In this document: positions 1-8,826 of the stretch, piece by piece
Layout: each line of letters begins with the position of its first letter
How positions within the stretch are numbered: the first letter of the stretch is position 1
From: Flavobacteriaceae bacterium UBA3339
GTDB taxonomy: Bacteria; Bacteroidota; Bacteroidia; Flavobacteriales; Flavobacteriaceae
Direction: 5' to 3'
Assembly: GCA_002360925.1 (NCBI GenBank)
Contig: DERN01000003.1
Coordinates: forward strand, 257,175-321,174
Length of the DNA: 64,000 nt
The notes under the pieces: generated by a model
Databases searched by the model: none
Seen by the model: only the letters and a program-made list of their open reading frames with translations
Told to the model about the DNA's origin: nothing
Program-made: the position numbers and the translations under genes

Positions 1-456
1 AATGTAATGGAAATGGGCGGACAAGAATATCCTATTTTGTTCGAAAACAACAAAACCTTAAAAGTTACTTTTACGTTAGAACACGATTTAAAACAAACTT
101 ATCTTAGATATATTGCAACCGGACACGGAGGTTGGGAAAACGGCGATGAATTTGTGCCGAAAGAACATGAACTATATTTAGACCAACAATTGGTTCAAAA
201 ATGGATTCCTTGGCGCACAGAATGTGGTTCGTATCGTTTGTACAATCCCGCTTCGGGTAATTTTATGAATGGATTATCAAGTTCTGATCTTTCTCGCGCA
301 AATTGGTGTCCGGGAACAGTAACGAATCCGATTTATATTCCGTTGGGAAGTTTAAAAGCTGGCACACACGAAATAGAAGTTAAAATTCCGCAAGGAAAGC
401 CCGAAGGCGGAAGTTTTAGTTATTGGAACGTTTCGGGCGTTTTGATTGGATCATAA
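1..456 (+). CDS. PNGase F-like glycosidase, C-terminal part (partial at left edge)
   Basis: The frame is open to the left edge, so this is the C-terminal part (about 150 residues) of a longer protein. It resembles the C-terminal domain of peptide-N-glycosidase F, the secreted flavobacterial amidase that removes N-linked glycans from glycoproteins. Seen directly: a YLRY-xx-TGHGGW segment corresponding to YLRTTISGWGH of Elizabethkingia PNGase F, a conserved cysteine in WRTECGSYRLYNP, an NWCPG motif matching the GWCPG of the family, and a final FSYWNVSGVLIG strand. Known for the family: two eight-stranded jelly-roll domains, with catalytic residues mostly in the N-terminal one, which lies outside the window. 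Activity therefore cannot be judged. The gene ends against a shared bidirectional terminator and converges with the minus-strand gene at 492-1853. The family assignment is fairly sure; the substrate is not. Confidence 0.72.
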   Translation, partial: NVMEMGGQEYPILFENNKTLKVTFTLEHDLKQTYLRYIATGHGGWENGDEFVPKEHELYLDQQLVQKWIPWRTECGSYRLYNPASGNFMNGLSSSDLSRANWCPGTVTNPIYIPLGSLKAGTHEIEVKIPQGKPEGGSFSYWNVSGVLIGS

Positions 457-460
457 AGCA

Positions 461-492
461 AAAAAGCGACTCAAATATGAGTCGCTTTTTTT
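461..492. terminator. bidirectional intrinsic terminator
   Basis: An A-run, an 8-bp perfect stem (466-473 with 478-485), an AATA loop and a T-run lie between two convergent genes. It can stop the PNGase-like gene on plus and the cystathionine beta-synthase gene on minus. Confidence 0.85.
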
Positions 493-1853
493 TATTTAAT
501 AGAATTAATGATATCGTATTTTGTAATAATATGATGTTTTCCGTTTCCTAAATCTACCAAAACTGCATTATTTTCTTTTGTAATTAATTTAGAAACCTCT
601 TCTACTTTAGCTTTTCTGTTCACAATAGGATAAGCTTTCCCCATAATTTCATGAATTGGCTTTTCGGCAATATCCGAGTTTTCCATATACGCAGCAAACA
701 AATCGCTGTCTTCAACAGAACCAACAAATCCTTCTTTATCGATTACCGGAATTTGCGATATTTTGAATTTACGAATGCGATCCAGCGCATGCGAAACCAA
801 TTCTTCTGTACGCACCACAACCAAAGGTTTATCGATATGATTTTTAATTAAATCTTCGGCAGTTACAATTTCTTCTTCTAAATATCCTCGTTCACGCATC
901 CAATCGTCGTTAAAAATCTTTCCAACATATCGTGAACCTGAATCATGAAATAAAACCACCACCACATCATCCGGTTTTAATTCGTCTTTCATTTGCAATA
1001 AACCTTTAATTGCTGATCCAGACGACATTCCTACAAAAACTCCTTCTTCTAAAGCTAAGCGACGTGTATAAACTGCAGCGTCTTTATCGGTTACTTTTGT
1101 AAAATGGTCGATTACCGAGAAATCAACATTCTTTGGTAAAATATCTTCTCCAATTCCTTCCGTAACGTAAGAATAAACTTCGTTCTCATCAAAAATTCCT
1201 GTTTCGTGGTATTTTTTAAAAACAGATCCATATGTATCAACTCCCCAAACTTTCACATTCGGATTTTGCTCTTTTAAGTATTTACCAACTCCAGAAATAG
1301 TTCCTCCTGTCCCTACTCCAACGATAAAGTGCGTTACTTTTCCTTCTGTTTGATTCCAAATTTCAGGTCCGGTTTGTTCGTAATTCGCTTGAGCATTCGA
1401 AGGATTATCGTATTGGTTTACATACCAAGCATTCGGAGTTTCTTCGGCCAAACGTTTCGAAACCGAATAATACGAACGTGGATCATCTGGTTCAACATCG
1501 GTTGGACAAACCACTACTTTTGCACCAACAGCGCGCAAAATATCCATCTTTTCTTTCGATTGTTTGTCGGTAATAACACAAATCAATTTGTAGCCTTTAA
1601 TAATCGCCGCTAAAGCCAATCCCATTCCGGTATTTCCCGAAGTTCCTTCAATAATAGTTCCGCCTGGTTTTAATCTTCCGTCAGCTTCTGCGTCTTCTAC
1701 CATTTTTAAAGCCATACGATCTTTACAAGAATGCCCAGGATTAAAATATTCGACTTTTGCCAAAACCTTACAAGGCAACTCTTTTACAATGTTGTTTAAC
1801 TGCACCAAAGGCGTATTTCCAATGGTTTCTAATATATTTTTAGCGTAATTCAT
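492..1853 (-). CDS. cbs: cystathionine beta-synthase-type PLP enzyme with CBS domain pair
   Basis: This 453-residue protein has the fold-type II PLP domain of the cysteine synthase/cystathionine beta-synthase family (about 1-335) followed by a tandem CBS regulatory pair (about 340-453). Visible motifs are NPGHSCKDR with the Schiff-base lysine at K44, the substrate loop TSGNTG, and the phosphate-binding GVGTGGTISG. The family condenses serine (or activated serine) with homocysteine or sulfide in the cytoplasm; CBS pairs usually bind adenosyl ligands and tune activity. Lacking the haem-binding N-terminus of animal CBS is normal for bacteria. A TATCTTTG promoter box lies just upstream (1871-1878). 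The domain order favours CBS over plain O-acetylserine sulfhydrylase, but true substrate choice cannot be read from sequence. Confidence 0.88.
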   Translation of the reverse strand: MNYAKNILETIGNTPLVQLNNIVKELPCKVLAKVEYFNPGHSCKDRMALKMVEDAEADGRLKPGGTIIEGTSGNTGMGLALAAIIKGYKLICVITDKQSKEKMDILRAVGAKVVVCPTDVEPDDPRSYYSVSKRLAEETPNAWYVNQYDNPSNAQANYEQTGPEIWNQTEGKVTHFIVGVGTGGTISGVGKYLKEQNPNVKVWGVDTYGSVFKKYHETGIFDENEVYSYVTEGIGEDILPKNVDFSVIDHFTKVTDKDAAVYTRRLALEEGVFVGMSSGSAIKGLLQMKDELKPDDVVVVLFHDSGSRYVGKIFNDDWMRERGYLEEEIVTAEDLIKNHIDKPLVVVRTEELVSHALDRIRKFKISQIPVIDKEGFVGSVEDSDLFAAYMENSDIAEKPIHEIMGKAYPIVNRKAKVEEVSKLITKENNAVLVDLGNGKHHIITKYDIINSIK

Positions 1854-1870
1854 TTTAAAATAATTTCGAG

Positions 1871-1878
1871 CAAAGATA
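1871..1878 (-). promoter_or_regulatory. promoter -7 box of cbs (TATCTTTG)
   Basis: An exact match to the Bacteroidota TAnnTTTG element on the minus strand, 17 bases upstream of the start codon at 1853. No clear -33 TTG was found. Confidence 0.5.
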
Positions 1879-1899
1879 CAAATTAGCTGAGCTAAAACG

Positions 1900-1924
1900 A
1901 AAAAAGTTGTGTTACCACAACTTT
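1900..1924 (-). terminator. intrinsic terminator of the porin gene
   Basis: A 9-bp perfect stem (1903-1911 with 1916-1924) with a 4-base loop is followed on the minus strand by a T-run. The hairpin overlaps the last bases of the porin coding region. Confidence 0.75.
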
Positions 1925-3950
1925 AGTTAAAGAAATTCCATTTTACACCTAAGCGAATCGTTAAATCGCGATATGGATATGTTGGCGTATTATAATAGTT
2001 ATATCCTGTTAATTTTGAATTTAAATGATCGACATTGATATAAATTTGCGCCGTTTTGATTTTGGCATTTATAAAGAAATCGAACATTGGAAAACCTCCT
2101 AATTTTGTTTGATTTTGAACTAGAAAATCTCCTAAAACAGGATTGTATTCGTTTGCATAATATTTCGTAAAATAATTAAAAACAAGTCCTGTTTGAAAAT
2201 ATAACGCTTTATTGAAAATATAATCTGAATAATAAAGGGTATTACGTGTAATAAACTGCGGAACATTCAAAATATCATCGTCTTGAATCACTTGTTGAAA
2301 CATTAACGTATTATCTAAAGCCCATTTTTTGTATTTGAATTCTTTTTGTGCTTTTATTCCTAAATAATTAATCACTTTTCCGTATTGTTTTGGAGAAACC
2401 AATAATTGTGCAGGACGTCCGTCTTCTTTTAATTCCGTTACATCATTCGAAAAGTACAATTTATCCGAAATCAATTGATATGTTCCCGACAATTGTACCC
2501 AGGGAGTTTTTAAAGTCGCTTTTAAGGTATTATATTTCTCGTTTGCAAAATCATTATACCAATTATAAGCTGTATAATCACTTTGAAATAATTGATACGT
2601 ATAATCCGGAATTTTACTTTCGAGCCTAAAACTCGCTTCTAATCCGTAATTCTCGTTCAAATTAAAAGCTGCATTAATTTTTAAATCTGTCAGACTTCTT
2701 CCAACAACCGATTGCTTAAAAGCAATATCTGCGTTGTAATTAGATTTATTAAGAAAATACGCTCCTCCTAAAGTCAAAATATCATCTTTAATTTGATTCG
2801 GAATCATTTCATTGTTCGTTCCGAAAACAATAGATTGATATTCACTCTTCAAATTATACATTCCCGCATTTACAGAGAATAGCCCAATTTTAGAGGAATC
2901 AAACGCTAAATCAAATTCATTTTCGAATCTAGAATGTTTTAATTTATCGTTTATTCCAGTAGAAAAAGCATTTCCGAAATACGGTTTCGCTAAATTAAAT
3001 GGATTGTAATTCGATTGATGAAAAAGGTTCGAAAAATATTCGTACGTAAATTGATGTCGAAGTAATGCTTTATTTGTTTCGGATTTATTAAACTGAAAAC
3101 TATGATCAACATACGCTCTTAATCCTTTAAAAGTTGTTTTAGAATCATCGAATTGAACACGAATCTGTTCGCGATTATTATATGGCGCTTGGGACGAAGC
3201 AAATTGTCTCGAATCAACAAGACCGCCGTTTTCATCATTATTAATATCTTGAACCGTTACGTGGTTTTTAATTTGATATCGTTTATTCTTCGTAAAATAA
3301 CTTGAACCTATTCTAAAATTTCCATTCGAAGTTAATTGATTCACGTATTTACCCTGAGAACGCATTCCACGATATCCGACAAAAACATTGAATTGTTGTG
3401 ATGTATTAATCGTAATTAACGCATCTAAATTTTGACCTTTCCCTGTTACACTTCGATAAAACAACTCTGTTGCCGGTGTTGGGACACGATAATAGTTTAT
3501 ATCTTCTTTGTTCAGATATGAAAATCTTCTAGCAGCAAATCCAACATTAATTACATTATTAATTTGTAAAAAATTAGGATCTAAAGATTGATAAGTTTGT
3601 CCATCATTACTGAAACCTAATAAACCAAAAAGATCTTTTCGTAAATAATTTTGTTGATATTGTTTTTTAATATTTAGAATCGTATCAAAAGTCGAAACAG
3701 CTTTTTGCTCGTTAAAAATCTTGTATTCTGAAATAGGAGCAACCGTATCACCAGCTGCAGTAATAATCTTTTTAACTTTTAAAGAATCTTGATTCCCAAA
3801 ATTCATAGCCGAAAAACGATCAACCGAATTTGATGACTGAACCTTTGAAGAATTAATAGTAGTATTTGTATTTAATTTTCTATCTATTTTCTTTATCTGA
3901 GCAAATCCAGAAATAGAAAAAAGCAGAACTATTGAGAACAAAAAACGCAT
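1923..3950 (-). CDS. putative outer-membrane porin (Porin_10-like beta-barrel)
   Basis: About 675 residues from the chosen start. The protein has a signal peptide (MRFLFSIVLLFSISGFAQ) and then alternating, aromatic-rich segments typical of an outer-membrane beta-barrel, finishing in a C-terminal beta-signal (RLGVKWNFFN). It matches what I know of the flavobacterial putative porin family, including the YYNTPTYPYRDLTIR tail. It has no carboxypeptidase-like or plug domain, so it is not a TonB receptor. An upstream ATG at 3977 would extend the frame by nine codons, but a TACTTTTG promoter box begins directly after that ATG, so the transcript should start downstream and the ATG at 3950, which also begins the signal peptide, is preferred. 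A 20-base perfect palindrome sits upstream at 3980-3999. The transported substrate is unknown. Confidence 0.8.
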   Translation of the reverse strand: MRFLFSIVLLFSISGFAQIKKIDRKLNTNTTINSSKVQSSNSVDRFSAMNFGNQDSLKVKKIITAAGDTVAPISEYKIFNEQKAVSTFDTILNIKKQYQQNYLRKDLFGLLGFSNDGQTYQSLDPNFLQINNVINVGFAARRFSYLNKEDINYYRVPTPATELFYRSVTGKGQNLDALITINTSQQFNVFVGYRGMRSQGKYVNQLTSNGNFRIGSSYFTKNKRYQIKNHVTVQDINNDENGGLVDSRQFASSQAPYNNREQIRVQFDDSKTTFKGLRAYVDHSFQFNKSETNKALLRHQFTYEYFSNLFHQSNYNPFNLAKPYFGNAFSTGINDKLKHSRFENEFDLAFDSSKIGLFSVNAGMYNLKSEYQSIVFGTNNEMIPNQIKDDILTLGGAYFLNKSNYNADIAFKQSVVGRSLTDLKINAAFNLNENYGLEASFRLESKIPDYTYQLFQSDYTAYNWYNDFANEKYNTLKATLKTPWVQLSGTYQLISDKLYFSNDVTELKEDGRPAQLLVSPKQYGKVINYLGIKAQKEFKYKKWALDNTLMFQQVIQDDDILNVPQFITRNTLYYSDYIFNKALYFQTGLVFNYFTKYYANEYNPVLGDFLVQNQTKLGGFPMFDFFINAKIKTAQIYINVDHLNSKLTGYNYYNTPTYPYRDLTIRLGVKWNFFN

Positions 3951-3966
3951 AGATGCAAAATTTAAA

Positions 3967-3974
3967 CAAAAGTA
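3967..3974 (-). promoter_or_regulatory. promoter -7 box of the porin gene (TACTTTTG)
   Basis: Exact TAnnTTTG match on the minus strand. It lies inside the longer possible reading frame (ATG at 3977), which argues for the ATG at 3950 as the start. Confidence 0.55.
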
Positions 3975-3979
3975 CATTA

Positions 3980-3999
3980 TTTTACGAAACTTCGTAAAA
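3980..3999. promoter_or_regulatory. 20-base palindrome, candidate operator upstream of the porin gene
   Basis: Two 9-base arms (TTTTACGAA and TTCGTAAAA) are separated by two bases. The site covers the spacer and the expected -33 area of the porin promoter and is separate from the susD terminator at 4001-4032. With a 2-base loop and no T-run of its own it suits a dimeric protein-binding site better than a terminator. The regulator is unknown. Confidence 0.4.
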
Positions 4000-4000
4000 T

Positions 4001-4032
4001 AAAAAAAAAGAGATGCGAAAGCATCTCTTTTT
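4001..4032 (-). terminator. intrinsic terminator of the susC-susD operon
   Basis: A 12-bp perfect stem (4005-4016 with 4021-4032) with a 4-base loop, followed on minus by a run of T. It lies just after the susD stop at 4054. Confidence 0.85.
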
Positions 4033-4053
4033 AAGTATTTAAATAACTAGTTA

Positions 4054-5628
4054 TTAATAACCAGAGTTTTGAACCATATTAGGATTTGATATTATTTCAG
4101 TACTTGGGATTGGAAAAATCATTTTATGAGAATTTGTTTCCAATCTACAAGCAGATGTAGAAGCACAATCCATAGGATCCCGAACAAACCCTTGGGCTCC
4201 CGCTTTTACCCCAAGCCTTCTCATGTCTAAATAACGATGACCTTCAAAAGCGAACTCAACTCTTCTTTCTTCTAAAATTCTAGCATAAGCCTGCGAAGGA
4301 GAACTAAAATTATTTGGCATAGCAACAGGAACGTTCACTGTTGAAGTATTTCTAGCTGCTCTAATATTAAATATTATAGATTCTACACTCGAAAAATCAC
4401 CGATTACATGAGCCCCAGTCAATTTACCTTCATTAGCTCTTTTTTCAGCTAAAGACAGTAACATATCTGTAAACCTAAAAGCATACACATCGTTTTGCAA
4501 AGGAGCCTGCGTTCTACCTTGATATTTTCCTACTAATAAAATATCTTTTGTTTTATATTCATCTTGAGACAAAGTACTATAATTAGTAGCTACAATAGAT
4601 GTTAATAAAACAGAATTTCCAAATCTACAATCGGTACGTGCAGCACTAATATCTTTATTTGTTGATGCTGGATCAAGTTTATCCAACTCATTATAAAGAG
4701 ACCTTCCAACTTCCATAAAAATCATACGCGAATTAATACCTACTCTTTCAGAATACCATGCTCCAGCAACACCTCCACCTTGATTAACTCTTCTTTCTAA
4801 TCTCAAAATAATATCAGGATTCCCTAATTTAGCACTTTCAATATCACTGAACATACCTACATTTTCTTTTGCAGACCCAACATTATGTTTAGTTTTTAAA
4901 CGATCAAAAGCTTCTTCTAATCCAGAATAATTTTCAGTCATAGAATACAATTTCACTAAAATTGCATCTAGAAAAGACTCAGAAATCTCACTATTGTCAG
5001 TTGGATCAAAACCTAATTCACGGGCTTCCTTGATATCGTTCTCAATAAACTTAACGATTTCTGAAACAGTTGCTCTTTTTTCATGTCTATTATAATCATC
5101 TGTTTGTAAAAAATCAAATTTTATAATCGAAGGACCATTTCCATTCTTGTAATCAGGAGTATAGTATGCAAAGAGCCTATAATGAGCATATGCTCTAAAA
5201 GCCAAAAGATTAGCCTTGCTTACATTAAGAGAGCTAATTTCATTAGCATCTGAAGTCTCTTTATATAATGTCTCAACACGGCTTAACATACGATTTACAC
5301 GATTAATAAGATTCATATTTGTTCCCCAATTTGAAGTAACGAATCCAACTGCAGGTGTCATGTTAAATGTATAAGACCCATCATTTACTCCCTGTCCTCC
5401 ATTAGTTACTCCAACACCCAATTCATCTGTGAAGTAAGACACAAAGTTAATCTCTGATTCAATATTAAAATTAGAATACAAACCAATTACACCTCTTTTT
5501 ATCTGACTTGCATCAGCAAACACAATATTTTCATCACTTCTATATGTTGGCTGACTAGCTTCATAAGCATCAGAACATGCAGTCAAAAGACTTGAAGCTA
5601 ATATTATTGATAATACTATTTTTTTCAT
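4054..5628 (-). CDS. RagB/SusD family nutrient-uptake outer-membrane lipoprotein
   Basis: This 524-residue protein starts with a lipoprotein signal (MKKIVLSIILASSLLTAC; lipobox cysteine C18) and has the SusD helical TPR-like scaffold. Family hallmarks are the LLAFRAYAHYRLF segment near the N-terminal third, the RILEERRVEFAFEGHRYLDMRRLG block near the C-terminus, and a final NSGY. SusD proteins form the surface lid on a SusC TonB-dependent channel and capture glycans or peptides. It follows its SusC partner by 13 bases on the same strand, so the two form one operon. The substrate cannot be inferred; no glycosidase or sulfatase genes flank it, but a secreted S8 protease lies immediately upstream of the pair, which makes oligopeptides a reasonable guess. 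Confidence 0.88.
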   Translation of the reverse strand: MKKIVLSIILASSLLTACSDAYEASQPTYRSDENIVFADASQIKRGVIGLYSNFNIESEINFVSYFTDELGVGVTNGGQGVNDGSYTFNMTPAVGFVTSNWGTNMNLINRVNRMLSRVETLYKETSDANEISSLNVSKANLLAFRAYAHYRLFAYYTPDYKNGNGPSIIKFDFLQTDDYNRHEKRATVSEIVKFIENDIKEARELGFDPTDNSEISESFLDAILVKLYSMTENYSGLEEAFDRLKTKHNVGSAKENVGMFSDIESAKLGNPDIILRLERRVNQGGGVAGAWYSERVGINSRMIFMEVGRSLYNELDKLDPASTNKDISAARTDCRFGNSVLLTSIVATNYSTLSQDEYKTKDILLVGKYQGRTQAPLQNDVYAFRFTDMLLSLAEKRANEGKLTGAHVIGDFSSVESIIFNIRAARNTSTVNVPVAMPNNFSSPSQAYARILEERRVEFAFEGHRYLDMRRLGVKAGAQGFVRDPMDCASTSACRLETNSHKMIFPIPSTEIISNPNMVQNSGY

Positions 5629-5641
5629 AATTTATAACAAA

Positions 5642-8600
5642 TTAAAATTGTACTTCTACTCCTACTGAAAATGTTTTAGGTGTCGGATATTGGGATAAAT
5701 CTACACTTCTATTACTTTCTGCATCCCATCCTTTCCATTTAGACCATGTATGTAAATTTTCTCCTTGAGCATAAACTCTCAACCCTGATAATTTCATAAA
5801 GTCTAAATCCTTTTTCTTAAAATTATATCCTAATGATAAATATCTCAAACGTACATAAGAAGCATCTTTTATATAAAAGTCAGTTCCACCTGCATAAGAA
5901 ATATTACTTCCTGTTAGTCTAGGGAAACTAGCATCTCTATTTTTTGGTGTCCAATAATCTAAAATATCAGAACTCATATTAGCAGTTTTAATATAATTAG
6001 GGTGAGTTAAAAAGAAATAATCATTATCATATCTCCAAACATCTAAAGCATACGTAAAATTAGCAGTCAAGAACCACCCTTTATGTTCAAAATCCAATCC
6101 AAAACCTCCTTGATATACAGGAATCGCAGACTTACCACTCCACTGACGATCATTATCATTTGGTTCATATGTGATTTTACCATTTCTATCATAAAACATC
6201 ATATTTCCATTATCGGGATCTATTCCAGCAAATTTCACAACATAAAATTCATTAACCTTTCCTCCTTCATTATGCCCAGCTAAAGTACCAGCCTGCCAAA
6301 AATACCCTTCTTCATTAGGTAAATCTAAAACTTGATTCTTATTATAAGATCCATTTGCGTTTATTGTTAGCTTTGTATTCTCATTTCTAATAATATCTCC
6401 AGCAACGATTAATTCAATCCCTTCATTTTTAAGACTTCCATAATTAGAATTTATCATAGTTGCTCCATTAATTGCAGATATTTGTCTAGGCAAATACAAA
6501 TCATCAGTTTGTTTTCTATAAACATCTAAAGCCCCACGTAAACGGTCATTCCAAACCCCAAAATCAACTCCAACATTTGTTTGAGTAATTACTTCCCATT
6601 GTAGATTTCTGTTTGGCAACTGAGATATTGCTAATGCTGTTTGCTCTTTATATCCTAAACTCGTTGAATAAAGAGTATTGAACAACTCAGCAGCACCAAA
6701 AATACCTGTTCCAGCAATATCTTGATTACCTGATTTACCATATGAAGCTCTTAATTTCAAATTATTAAATATAGAATTCTCCATGAAATTTTCATTTGAT
6801 ATATTCCATCTCCCAGCAACTGACCAAAAAGTTCCCCATCTGTTATCCGCTGTAAATCTATAAGAAGCATCACGACGTATTGTTGCATCTAACCCATACT
6901 TTCTTTCATAATCATATGAAGCTGTAGCAAAATACGAAAACAAACCGGCGTTCTGCACTGATAATCCTGCACTAGGAACATAATAATCATTTTCTTCAAC
7001 ATCAGCTACTGCACCAGCTGTTGTCCCAGGTGTAAAAAAGATAGGATCAAACCCTCTCCTTGTAAAAGAACTATTTTTAAAATGAGCCTTTATATATTCT
7101 ATATAAGCACCTGCATTGAAAGTATGTTTATCGTTAAATACTTTATTCCATTTTAAACTTGTAGTCGAGTTTACGATTACTCTATCTTCATTAATTCCAG
7201 AAACTATACCAAAATATTCTTGATCACTTGGAGTCCCATAAATTGCATTCCAAGAATCAGGAGTATAATAACTATCTTGAGTAATAGTCTGATAATCAGC
7301 ACCAATTTGAGTACCCAAAGTAAAATCTTGGTTTAATTTATAATTAACATTCGCATTTACCAATAATTTAAATTCATCTTGACTAAAACCATTTGTTCTA
7401 CGTTTATCCATAAGTAAATATGGCATTGCTGAATTTCCATATTTATCTAATAAAGCATCCGCACTTTCATATGTTCCTTTATATTCATCAGGTGTTAAGT
7501 AAGGTAAAGAACGAACAGCCCCCATAAAATAATTATCATTTAAATATGAAGTACCTTGACCTTGAACCATACTAGATTTAGAGAAATTCGCACTTACATT
7601 AGTTCCGAAAGTCAAACGTCCATTTTCGTTTTTACCGTTTAGATTACTTCTAAAATTAAAGCGTTTTAAATCAGTCTGTTTTAAAATACCTTCAAAATCA
7701 CCATAACCAACAGATGTATATGACGCTAGGTTTTTCGATCCTGCCGAAAAAGTTAATGTATGGTTTTGACTAAGTGCATCTCTAAAGAACTCATCTACCC
7801 AATCAAAACTCGTCAAATCTTTGACTTGAGCAGAAGTAAAAGCAGAAAATTGCGCATTTGGATAATCTTTCTTCGCCTGATTAACAAATGCCTTATACCC
7901 TGGTCCATCAAATAATTTATAATTATTATCTTGCAGTGTTGACAAAGTAGTTGTGCCTACATATTTTATAGACAAACTAGAATCAAACGAAGCACTCTTT
8001 GTTGTAACAACAATTACCCCGTTTGCACCTCGGTTTCCATAAATAGCAGTAGCACCAGCATCTTTCAGAACAGAAACATTTTCGATATCATTAGGATTTA
8101 ACGATCTAAAACGATCTGAAGACATAGGCACACCATCGATGACATACAACGGCTCAACACTACCATTAATAGAACCTAATCCTCTAAGAATAACTGTTGA
8201 GTTGTTATCTCCAGGTTGCCCTGAACCAGTTGATATATTCAAACCAGGCACTTGCCCTTGTAACGTTTGAATAAAAGAAGCATTTGGTCTTCCTTCAATT
8301 GTTTTAGAAGTCACTGTTGATGCCGCTATTGAAGATTGTTCTTTAGAAGTCGTTCTATATGTATCTAAAACAATTTCATCTAATATACTAATGTCGTCCT
8401 CCTCCAAGGTAACATTCAAAATATTAGAGTCACCAACCGTTACAGTTACTGCTTTAAAACCTTCATAAATAACTTTTACTTTATCACCCCTTTTAACATT
8501 AAGAGAATAAGTCCCTTCTAAATCGGTATCCGTACCTTGATTAGTACCAACGAGCACAATAGAAGCTCCTGGTATAGGCTCCCCATCTTGTGTTTTAACA

Positions 8601-8692
8601 ACTCCTTTTACTTGCTTCTGAGTTTGCGCAGAACCAATCTGCGACGCAAAAGCAAATAACAAAGTCAAAATCCAAGTAAACTTTGATCTCAT
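5642..8692 (-). CDS. SusC/RagA family TonB-linked outer-membrane transporter
   Basis: The protein has 1016 residues: a signal peptide (about 1-22), a carboxypeptidase D-like regulatory domain (about 26-100, VKGVVKTQDGEPIPGASI), a plug domain (about 110-235, with DTYRTT, LQGQVPGLNI, VILRGLGSI, YVIDGVP, VLKDAGATAIYG and GANGVIVVTTK, all SusC/RagA signatures), and a long 22-strand-type barrel ending in FSVGVEVQF. It imports large nutrients through the outer membrane using TonB energy and pairs with the SusD lipoprotein downstream. A good promoter (TTG, 19 bases, TAGCTTTG) lies upstream at 8721-8750. No anti-sigma/ECF pair is next to it, so regulation through an FecI-like system is not indicated. 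Confidence 0.93.
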   Translation of the reverse strand: MRSKFTWILTLLFAFASQIGSAQTQKQVKGVVKTQDGEPIPGASIVLVGTNQGTDTDLEGTYSLNVKRGDKVKVIYEGFKAVTVTVGDSNILNVTLEEDDISILDEIVLDTYRTTSKEQSSIAASTVTSKTIEGRPNASFIQTLQGQVPGLNISTGSGQPGDNNSTVILRGLGSINGSVEPLYVIDGVPMSSDRFRSLNPNDIENVSVLKDAGATAIYGNRGANGVIVVTTKSASFDSSLSIKYVGTTTLSTLQDNNYKLFDGPGYKAFVNQAKKDYPNAQFSAFTSAQVKDLTSFDWVDEFFRDALSQNHTLTFSAGSKNLASYTSVGYGDFEGILKQTDLKRFNFRSNLNGKNENGRLTFGTNVSANFSKSSMVQGQGTSYLNDNYFMGAVRSLPYLTPDEYKGTYESADALLDKYGNSAMPYLLMDKRRTNGFSQDEFKLLVNANVNYKLNQDFTLGTQIGADYQTITQDSYYTPDSWNAIYGTPSDQEYFGIVSGINEDRVIVNSTTSLKWNKVFNDKHTFNAGAYIEYIKAHFKNSSFTRRGFDPIFFTPGTTAGAVADVEENDYYVPSAGLSVQNAGLFSYFATASYDYERKYGLDATIRRDASYRFTADNRWGTFWSVAGRWNISNENFMENSIFNNLKLRASYGKSGNQDIAGTGIFGAAELFNTLYSTSLGYKEQTALAISQLPNRNLQWEVITQTNVGVDFGVWNDRLRGALDVYRKQTDDLYLPRQISAINGATMINSNYGSLKNEGIELIVAGDIIRNENTKLTINANGSYNKNQVLDLPNEEGYFWQAGTLAGHNEGGKVNEFYVVKFAGIDPDNGNMMFYDRNGKITYEPNDNDRQWSGKSAIPVYQGGFGLDFEHKGWFLTANFTYALDVWRYDNDYFFLTHPNYIKTANMSSDILDYWTPKNRDASFPRLTGSNISYAGGTDFYIKDASYVRLRYLSLGYNFKKKDLDFMKLSGLRVYAQGENLHTWSKWKGWDAESNRSVDLSQYPTPKTFSVGVEVQF

Positions 8693-8720
8693 ATTAATTT
8701 AATTTGAATTAGTTAGACAA

Positions 8721-8750
8721 CAAAGCTAATATATTTTTATTATATAACAA
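8721..8750 (-). promoter_or_regulatory. promoter of susC-susD pair 1
   Basis: On the minus strand a TTG (8750-8748) and a TAGCTTTG box (8728-8721) are separated by 19 bases, matching both elements of the Bacteroidota promoter. The start codon is 28 bases further on. Confidence 0.62.
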
Positions 8751-8762
8751 AAAATTAACAAT

Positions 8763-8793
8763 CAAAAAAAGAGTGAATATCATCACTCTTTTT
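8763..8793 (-). terminator. intrinsic terminator of the S8 peptidase gene
   Basis: An 11-bp perfect stem (8766-8776 with 8783-8793) with a 6-base loop and a T-run on minus. It separates the peptidase transcript from the SusCD operon. Confidence 0.82.
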
Positions 8794-8826
8794 AATTTAT
8801 TTATATTGTTTTCATAAAATCACAAG

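Noticed and set aside
8300..8450. Possible FecI/FecR-type signalling domain in the SusC proteins
   Set aside because: Both SusC proteins start with a carboxypeptidase-like domain after the signal peptide, not an STN domain, and no sigma/anti-sigma genes are adjacent.
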